DNA of 10,691 bases, taken from contig JAUXQA010000373.1 of assembly GCA_030683195.1 (NCBI GenBank), positions 1 through 10,691 on the forward strand, in the 5' to 3' direction. This stretch comes from Rhodoferax sp. (GTDB taxonomy: Bacteria; Pseudomonadota; Gammaproteobacteria; Burkholderiales; Burkholderiaceae_C). The notes under the pieces were generated by a model. It was not told the DNA's origin, made no database searches, and saw only the letters and a list, made by a program, of their open reading frames with translations. Within the stretch, counting starts at the first letter, position 1, and each line of letters starts with the position of its first letter. Below are positions 6,471-10,691 of this stretch, piece by piece. Made by a program: the position numbers and the translations under genes.

Positions 6471-7022
6471 ATGAAATCAATTTTCAATCTCAAGACTTCA
6501 CTCATCGTCGCCGCTCTGCTGGCTTTGCCTGTGGCGCAGGCCGCCACCATGAGCAAAGACGACCTCAAGGCCGCCAAGACCACCATCAGTGCCACCTACA
6601 AGGCGGACAAGGCGGCTTGTGCTTCGCTGGCTGGCAACCTCAAGGACATCTGCTCCGAAGAAGCCAAAGCCAAAGAGAAGGTGGCCTTGGCTGACCTGCA
6701 ATACAACTACAGCGGCAAGCCTGCTGACTACACCAAACTGTTGGAGACCCAGGCCAAGACGGCCTATTCGGTTGCCAAGGAAAAGTGTGATGACTTGGCG
6801 GGCAATCCCAAGGACGTGTGCGTCAAGGAAGCCAAGGCCATTGAGGTCAAGGCCCTGGCCGATGCCAAGTTGGGCAAGCAGGTGGGCGAAGCCAGAAAAG
6901 ATGCCAACCTGGACAAGCGCGACGCAGACTACAAAGTCGCCGTTGAAAAGTGCGATGCTCTGGCAGGTGATGCCAAGGCCAGTTGCCTGGCCATGGCCAA
7001 GACACAATTCGGCAAAAACTGA
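6471..7022 (+). CDS. Secreted Lys-rich helical protein with three CX10C repeats
   Basis: A 183-residue protein with a signal peptide (1-24, AQA cleavage before ATMSKDD). The mature part is rich in Ala, Lys and Asp, and looks almost entirely alpha-helical. It contains three related repeats spaced 55-56 residues apart. Each has a CX10C motif around a conserved core: CASLAGNLKDIC (Cys50/61), CDDLAGNPKDVC (Cys106/117) and CDALAGDAKASC (Cys161/172). Each core is preceded by a Tyr-containing helix and followed by a Lys/Ala-rich helix. The first two repeats are the closest and share a KALADL-like end; the third is truncated by the C-terminus. The even pairing suggests three helical hairpins each closed by a disulfide in the periplasm. 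I do not recognise a characterised family. AGGA lies 5 nt before the ATG. It is last in the three-gene run and is followed by a strong hairpin. Confidence 0.85.
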   Translation: MKSIFNLKTSLIVAALLALPVAQAATMSKDDLKAAKTTISATYKADKAACASLAGNLKDICSEEAKAKEKVALADLQYNYSGKPADYTKLLETQAKTAYSVAKEKCDDLAGNPKDVCVKEAKAIEVKALADAKLGKQVGEARKDANLDKRDADYKVAVEKCDALAGDAKASCLAMAKTQFGKN

Positions 7023-7032
7023 GTGGGTTGAA

Positions 7033-7060
7033 GCAGGGCTGCGGGAGACCGCGGCCCTGC
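7033..7060 (+). terminator. 12-bp GC-rich hairpin ending the PRC-barrel operon
   Basis: Bases 7033-7044 pair with 7049-7060 in a continuous 12-bp stem (one T-G wobble) closed by a GAGA tetraloop. It begins 10 nt after the stop of the CX10C-repeat gene and ends 24 nt before the oxyR start. The following bases (ctgttct) are only moderately T-rich, so it may work as a weak intrinsic terminator or as a 3' end-protecting structure. It separates the three-gene run from oxyR. Confidence 0.65.
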
Positions 7061-7084
7061 CTGTTCTGGTAGCAAAATAGGCCC

Positions 7085-8038
7085 ATGACCCTTACCGAAC
7101 TCAAATACATCGTGGCCGTGGCGCGTGAGCGCCATTTTGGCAAGGCCGCCGAGGCTTGTTATGTGTCGCAACCCACACTCTCGGTAGCCGTCAAAAAGCT
7201 TGAAGAAGAGCTGGATGTCAAGCTCTTTGAGCGCAGCGCCAACGAGGTGTCGGTCACCCACCTGGGCGAAGAAATTGTTCGCCAGGCCCAAAGCGTGCTG
7301 GAGCAGGCGGCCAACATCAAGGAAATTGCCAAGCGTGGCAAAGACCCCCTGAGTGGCCCACTCACGCTGGGCGTGATCTACACCATTGGACCGTATTTGC
7401 TGCCCGATCTGGTGCGCCAGATGATCACCCACACGCCGCAAATGCCGCTGGTCTTGCAGGAGAACTTCACGGTCAAGTTGCTGGAGATGCTGCGCACCGG
7501 GGAGATCGACTGCGCCATTCTGGCCGAGCCTTTTCCCGATACCGGGCTGGCTCTGGCCCCCTTGTACGATGAGCCGTTTCTGGCCGCTGTGCCCACCACG
7601 CACCCGCTGGCCGCGCAGGAGCGGGTCACTACCGAAGAACTCAAGCGCGAGACCATGCTGCTTTTGGGCAGTGGACACTGCTTTCGAGACCACGTGATGG
7701 AGGTATGCCCCGAGTTCTCGCGATTTTCCAGCAACACCGAAGGCATTCGCAAGAGCTTCGAAGGCTCGTCTCTGGAGACCATCAAGCACATGGTGGCCGC
7801 TGGCATGGGCATCACCCTGGTGCCGCGCCTGAGTGTGCCCAAAGAGGCGTTTGCGCCGACGCCCCAGCGCAAGCGCGACGAAGACCCGTTTGTCAAATAC
7901 CTGCCGTTTGTAGGCGACCCGCCTCTGCGCCGGGTGGTCCTGGTCTGGCGGCGCAGTTTCCCCCGCTACGAGGCCATTGCCGCTTTGCGCAATGCGATTT
8001 ATGCCTGCGAGTTGCCCGGCGTCATCCGCCTGTCTTAA
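7085..8038 (+). CDS. oxyR: OxyR hydrogen-peroxide-sensing LysR-type regulator
   Basis: A 317-residue LysR-family activator. The winged helix-turn-helix is at about 1-65, with YVSQPTLSVAVKKLEEELDV and LFERSANEVSVTHLGEEI. The decisive motif is GSGHCFRDHVMEVC: Cys199 and Cys208, with the CX8C spacing and the numbering of E. coli OxyR, in which these residues form the peroxide-induced disulfide. Other OxyR traits are LGVIYTIGPYLLPDLV (95-110), the NFTVKLLEMLRTGEIDCAIL stretch (127-146), and ETIKHMVAAGMGITLVP late in the effector domain. OxyR induces catalase, peroxidase and thiol-repair genes. The ATG at 7085 fits the family start, with only a weak ribosome site (ATAGG). It is followed by a terminator-like hairpin and ubiA on the same strand, an order I recall as common in Burkholderiales. 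Confidence 0.93.
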   Translation: MTLTELKYIVAVARERHFGKAAEACYVSQPTLSVAVKKLEEELDVKLFERSANEVSVTHLGEEIVRQAQSVLEQAANIKEIAKRGKDPLSGPLTLGVIYTIGPYLLPDLVRQMITHTPQMPLVLQENFTVKLLEMLRTGEIDCAILAEPFPDTGLALAPLYDEPFLAAVPTTHPLAAQERVTTEELKRETMLLLGSGHCFRDHVMEVCPEFSRFSSNTEGIRKSFEGSSLETIKHMVAAGMGITLVPRLSVPKEAFAPTPQRKRDEDPFVKYLPFVGDPPLRRVVLVWRRSFPRYEAIAALRNAIYACELPGVIRLS

Positions 8039-8052
8039 GCCCTTATTTACAA

Positions 8053-8081
8053 TACACGGCCTTCTAGCCGTCGTATTTATT
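8053..8081 (+). terminator. Candidate rho-independent terminator after oxyR
   Basis: TACACGGC (8053-8060) pairs with GCCGT-GTA (8067-8075, one bulged C at 8072) around a 6-nt loop, giving eight pairs. The T-rich run tttatt (8076-8081) follows directly. It starts 14 nt after the oxyR stop, so oxyR and ubiA are probably separate transcripts or only partly linked. Confidence 0.55.
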
Positions 8082-8101
8082 GGTATTTGATGTCTATTTT
8101 T

Positions 8102-8123
8102 GTAGCGCCTTGGGTGGTGCTAC
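8102..8123 (+). promoter_or_regulatory. Hairpin immediately upstream of the ubiA start
   Basis: GTAGCGCC (8102-8109) pairs with GGTGCTAC (8116-8123), eight pairs with one G-T wobble, around a 6-nt loop. It ends 6 nt before the proposed GTG start and no T-run follows it. In an mRNA it would cover the usual ribosome-binding position, so it may limit ubiA translation if the GTG at 8130 is the true start; a later start would leave it as a leader hairpin. Confidence 0.35.
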
Positions 8124-8129
8124 CTTGAT

Positions 8130-9011
8130 GTGAGAACACTGCACGTGACTGCTACGCCCTCCCGCATGGCCTTGTACCTGGACCTGATTCGCTGGAACCG
8201 CCCTGCGGGCTGGCTGTTGCTGCTGTGGCCCACGCTCAGCACCTTGTGGATGGCCTCGCACGGTTTTCCCGGCTGGCACCTGCTGACCGTCTTCACCCTC
8301 GGCACCATCCTCATGCGCAGCGCAGGCTGCTGCATCAACGATGTGGCCGACCGGGATTTTGACCGCCATGTCAAACGCACGGCCGGGCGCCCGGTGACCA
8401 CCGGCGCGGTGTCGGTCAAGGAAGCGCTGGGCCTGGGCGCGGTGCTGGCGCTGCTGGCGTTTGCGCTGGTACTCACCACCAATGTCATCACCATCACTTA
8501 CTCGGTGGGCGCGCTGGCGGTGACGCTGATCTATCCGTATGCCAAACGCTTTGTGTCCATGCCGCAGGCGGTGCTGGGCGTGGCGTTCAGCTTCGGGATT
8601 CCGATGGCGTTTGCGGCTGTCCAAGCACAGGTGCCGCTGCTGGCCTGGGTGCTGATGCTGGGGAACCTGTTTTGGGTGCTGGCTTACGACACCGAGTACG
8701 CCATGGTGGACCGCGATGACGACCTGGCCATTGGCATGAAAACATCGGCCATCACCCTGGGGCGCTTCGATGTGCCCGTGGTGATGGCTTGTTACCTGAT
8801 TTTTATGCTTATTTGGTCTCTAGCCGGCGCATCAAAAGGGTTTAATGCTTTGTTTTATATAGCGCTAGGTGTGATGCTGGGCCAAGTGGTCTGGCACTAC
8901 ACCCTGATTCGCACCCGCACACGTGAGGGCTGCTTCAAGGCTTTTCGCCTGAACCACTGGTTGGGGTTCACGCTGTTTGTCGGCATTGCCGCCAACTACG
9001 CTTTGAAGTAG
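8130..9011 (+). CDS. ubiA: 4-hydroxybenzoate polyprenyltransferase
   Basis: An integral membrane prenyltransferase that joins the polyprenyl chain to 4-hydroxybenzoate, an early step of ubiquinone synthesis at the inner membrane. At 293 residues it is close to E. coli UbiA. Both Asp-rich, Mg-diphosphate-binding motifs are present: NDVADRDFDRHVKRTAGRPV (first) and YDTEYAMVDRDDDLAIGMK (second). RWNRPAGWLLLLWPT near the N-terminus and REGCFKAFRLNHWLG near the C-terminus are also characteristic. The start is uncertain: GTG at 8130 is the longest, but GTG at 8145 and ATG at 8166 are possible, and none has a good ribosome site. Codons for about residues 224-247 are unusually AT-rich. The gene converges on proC with 12 nt between the stops. 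Confidence 0.95.
   Translation: MRTLHVTATPSRMALYLDLIRWNRPAGWLLLLWPTLSTLWMASHGFPGWHLLTVFTLGTILMRSAGCCINDVADRDFDRHVKRTAGRPVTTGAVSVKEALGLGAVLALLAFALVLTTNVITITYSVGALAVTLIYPYAKRFVSMPQAVLGVAFSFGIPMAFAAVQAQVPLLAWVLMLGNLFWVLAYDTEYAMVDRDDDLAIGMKTSAITLGRFDVPVVMACYLIFMLIWSLAGASKGFNALFYIALGVMLGQVVWHYTLIRTRTREGCFKAFRLNHWLGFTLFVGIAANYALK
8799..8868 (+). repeat. AT-rich, rare-codon segment inside ubiA, possibly a degraded palindromic repeat element
   Basis: These 70 bases have 26 G or C by hand count (about 37%), against clearly GC-rich flanks. Codon use changes abruptly to ATT, CTT, TCT, CTA, TCA, AAT, TAT and ATA, which are scarce elsewhere in the gene. CTAGC (8820-8824) near the middle and GCTAG (8864-8868) at the end form short inverted arms, and TAGCGCTA is itself a palindrome. 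This resembles, from memory, a short dispersed repeat common between genes in Comamonadaceae. The frame stays open and the total protein length is normal, so any insertion would have replaced sequence or been accommodated. Confidence 0.35.
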
Positions 9012-9023
9012 CTGGCCGCAGGT

Positions 9024-9839
9024 TCAAGCCCCGCCAAATTCGTCGCCCAGTTCTTTGGCGCGTTTTTGGGCGGCATACATGGCGTTGATGAACTGGGCCT
9101 TGATGTCGTCTTCGTCCATGGACGTGATGGCCGCATAAGTGGTGCCGCCCTTGGAGGTCACGCGCTCCCGCAAGACTTTGGGTGACTCGCTGGAGGCATG
9201 GGCCAGGGCCCCGGCACCCACAAAGGTGGCCACGGCCAACTGGTGCGCTTGCGCGGGCGTCAAGCCCATTTCGGTGCCGGCGGTGGTCATGGCCTCCATG
9301 AAATAAAACATGTAAGCCGGCCCAGATCCTGACAGCGCCGTGACGGCGTCGAGTTGCTCCTCGGCCTCCAGCCAGAGCAACTCGCCGGTGGGGGCGATGA
9401 CTCGGTTGACTTGGTACTTGTCGGTGGGGGTGACTGCCGGGCGGGCGAACAGGGCGGTGATGCCCTTGCCGATCAGCGCCGGGGTGTTGGGCATGGCCCG
9501 CACCACACGCTCGGTGCCCAGCCATTGCGCAATGCTGCCAGAGCGAATGCCGGCCGCCACGCTCAAGTGCAAGGCGTTCTGGCTGAACGCGCGGACTTGG
9601 TGTGCCGCTTCTTTGAAGGTCTGGGGTTTGACGGCCCACACAATCAGCGTGGCCTCGCTCAAAAAAGCACCAGGCGCCTCAACGGCGTCGATGGAGAAGC
9701 TGCTCTTGAGCTTGTCCCGCGCCTCGGCCCAGGGCTCCACCACGTCGATCTGGTCGGCCCGAAGGCCTTGGTTGATCAGGCCGCCAATGATGGCGCTGGC
9801 CATGTTGCCCCCGCCAATGAATGCAATGCGTTCGCTCAT
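9024..9839 (-). CDS. proC: Pyrroline-5-carboxylate reductase
   Basis: A 271-residue cytoplasmic enzyme that reduces 1-pyrroline-5-carboxylate to L-proline with NAD(P)H, the last step of proline synthesis. The N-terminal Rossmann fold opens with IAFIGGGNMASAIIGGL (5-21), followed by VWAVKPQ and LSVAAGI. RAMPNTPALIGKG marks the end of the cofactor domain. The C-terminal dimerisation domain has the family signature TALSGSGPAYMFYFMEAM, and VTSKGGTTYAAI further on. Length and motif order match the family fully. The ATG at 9839 has AAGGGA about 8 nt upstream. It converges on ubiA with no room for a separate terminator, and is divergent from the CHASE-domain sensor across 131 bp. Confidence 0.96.
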   Translation of the reverse strand: MSERIAFIGGGNMASAIIGGLINQGLRADQIDVVEPWAEARDKLKSSFSIDAVEAPGAFLSEATLIVWAVKPQTFKEAAHQVRAFSQNALHLSVAAGIRSGSIAQWLGTERVVRAMPNTPALIGKGITALFARPAVTPTDKYQVNRVIAPTGELLWLEAEEQLDAVTALSGSGPAYMFYFMEAMTTAGTEMGLTPAQAHQLAVATFVGAGALAHASSESPKVLRERVTSKGGTTYAAITSMDEDDIKAQFINAMYAAQKRAKELGDEFGGA

Positions 9840-9899
9840 GAATCTTTTCCCTTGGGGTGTGCGGGCCGCAACCCCTGCGACCCTGATCGGCCAAGTCTA

Positions 9900-9911
9900 A
9901 TGCGCACGCAT
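9900..9911. promoter_or_regulatory. Palindrome in the proC/CHASE-sensor divergent region
   Basis: ATGCG-CA-CGCAT is a perfect 5+5 inverted repeat. It lies 61 bp upstream of proC and 59 bp upstream of the sensor gene, so it could be an operator for either. No regulator family can be assigned. Confidence 0.25.
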
Positions 9912-9931
9912 GACGTTGCGGCGGTGATGCG

Positions 9932-9944
9932 ACGCCTGAGGCGT
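9932..9944. promoter_or_regulatory. Second palindrome upstream of the CHASE-sensor gene
   Basis: ACGCC-TGA-GGCGT is a perfect inverted repeat (six pairs plus one central base if written as a palindrome). It ends 26 bp before the sensor ATG, close to a TAGACT sequence at 9958-9963 that could be a -10 box. It could be an operator or a short leader hairpin. Confidence 0.25.
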
Positions 9945-9970
9945 GTGGCAAAGTTGCTAGACTGTGTTCA

Positions 9971-10691
9971 ATGGATGTGAATCATTCCCCCTCCCGAAAT
10001 AGCCAGTGGCTGGTGGCGTTGTGCGTGTTTTTGGCCGTGGCTGCCATGGCGGGGGCCTTTGTTTTTTACTCAGAGCAACAGGGCTTGTCCAATGCTCGCA
10101 GTCGGGCGGCTGATCTGGCCGCTGACCATGCCCAGACCCTGCAGCGTGGCCTGGAGCGCGACCTGTCGGCCACCTACGCCATTGCGGCACTGGTCCGCCA
10201 AGGGGGCGGCGTGGTGGCTGACTTTGAGGCCGTGGCCACCGAGTTGTTGCCTTTTTACCCCGGCATTGCCGCGTTGGGGCTGGCGCCGGGCGGCGTCATC
10301 AGCAGCGTGGTGCCGCTGGCGGGCAATGAAAAGAGTATTGGTTTCAACCAGCTGCGTGACCACGTCCAAAACCAGGAGGCGATCAAGGCGCGCGATACCG
10401 GCCTCCTGACGCTGGCCGGACCCTTGCGCCTGACTCAGGGTGGGGTGGGTTTGGTGGGGCGCTTGCCGGTGTTTCTGGGTGACCCGACCTCGCGTGACAA
10501 TTTTTGGGGCTTTACTTATGTGACGCTGCGCTTTCCGCAAGCCTTGGCCGCAGCCCGGTTTCACCTGCTGACCGAGCGAAACTACGCCTATGAGTTGTGG
10601 CGCATCGTGCCTGACACAGGGGAGCGGCAAACCATTGACGCGTCCGGTGTATCGGCGCTGGACGCCCCCGTGAACCGCACGCTGCAACTGC
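9971..10691 (+). CDS. CHASE-domain membrane sensor, N-terminal part (cut by window edge)
   Basis: The frame opens at ATG 9971 and stays open for 240 codons to the window end. Residues 13-33 form one transmembrane helix, followed by a helical lead (about 36-76) and a periplasmic CHASE domain. Its hallmarks are PFYPGIAALGLAPGGVI (94-110), PLAGNEKSIGFNQL (115-128), LTLAGPLRLTQGGVGLVGRL (146-165) and WGFTYVTL (179-186). CHASE domains sense small extracellular ligands and usually precede a second transmembrane helix and a histidine kinase, GGDEF or EAL output. That output lies beyond this window and cannot be named. The start has no strong ribosome site; a GTG two codons later is an alternative. 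The gene is divergent from proC, with which no functional link is evident. Confidence 0.85.
   Translation, partial: MDVNHSPSRNSQWLVALCVFLAVAAMAGAFVFYSEQQGLSNARSRAADLAADHAQTLQRGLERDLSATYAIAALVRQGGGVVADFEAVATELLPFYPGIAALGLAPGGVISSVVPLAGNEKSIGFNQLRDHVQNQEAIKARDTGLLTLAGPLRLTQGGVGLVGRLPVFLGDPTSRDNFWGFTYVTLRFPQALAAARFHLLTERNYAYELWRIVPDTGERQTIDASGVSALDAPVNRTLQL

Noticed and set aside
6498..7007. Minus-strand open frame opposite the CX10C-repeat gene
   Set aside because: It mirrors the repeat structure of the sense gene and has no ribosome site or recognisable domain. The sense frame has a signal peptide and periodic cysteines.
8102..8123. Hairpin before ubiA as a rho-independent terminator
   Set aside because: The T-run lies before the stem, not after it, on the plus strand, and the minus-strand side is followed by A residues, so it fits a terminator on neither strand.
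1..10691. Mobile element, phage, toxin-antitoxin or defence system
   Set aside because: No transposase, integrase, terminal inverted repeats, target duplications, paired toxin-antitoxin genes or nuclease/helicase genes were seen on either strand.

Overview
The window is GC-rich DNA that reads as a chromosomal segment of a betaproteobacterium, most likely Comamonadaceae (Rhodoferax/Polaromonas-like). Supporting signs are a Bug-type solute-binding protein, the adjacent oxyR-ubiA pair, and the particular UbiA and OxyR sequences. This placement comes from protein resemblance recalled from memory, not from a search. Twelve genes are supported. Coding density is high, and no rRNA, tRNA, CRISPR array, transposase or phage gene was seen.

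Left part (1-4464, minus strand): five genes point leftwards. The first three in transcription order form a catabolic cassette: a 3-hydroxyacyl-CoA-dehydrogenase-like oxidoreductase, a beta-keto acid cleavage enzyme (BKACE/Kce family) and a Bug periplasmic receptor. They are followed by two surface-polysaccharide genes, an O-antigen ligase/polymerase-like membrane protein and the start of a probable glycosyltransferase, joined by a 4-base ATGA overlap. A divergent LysR regulator (4554-5507) faces the cassette across 89 bp that holds a LysR-type inverted repeat. A coherent reading is that the receptor captures an external carboxylate, the dehydrogenase oxidises a 3-hydroxy acid, and the BKACE enzyme condenses the resulting 3-keto acid with acetyl-CoA to give acetoacetate and a new acyl-CoA. 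The substrate is unknown.

Centre (5508-7060, plus strand): a compact three-gene run encodes a PRC-barrel protein, a small predicted lipoprotein with a collagen-like Gly-X-Y tract, and a secreted helical protein with three CX10C repeats. It ends in a 12-bp hairpin with a GAGA loop. This is the least familiar part of the window and may be an envelope or stress module.

Right part (7085-10691): oxyR, with both redox cysteines at the E. coli positions 199 and 208, is followed by a terminator-like hairpin and by ubiA (ubiquinone biosynthesis), which contains a conspicuous AT-rich, rare-codon stretch near its 3' end. proC (proline biosynthesis) converges on ubiA. The window ends inside a CHASE-domain membrane sensor transcribed divergently from proC.
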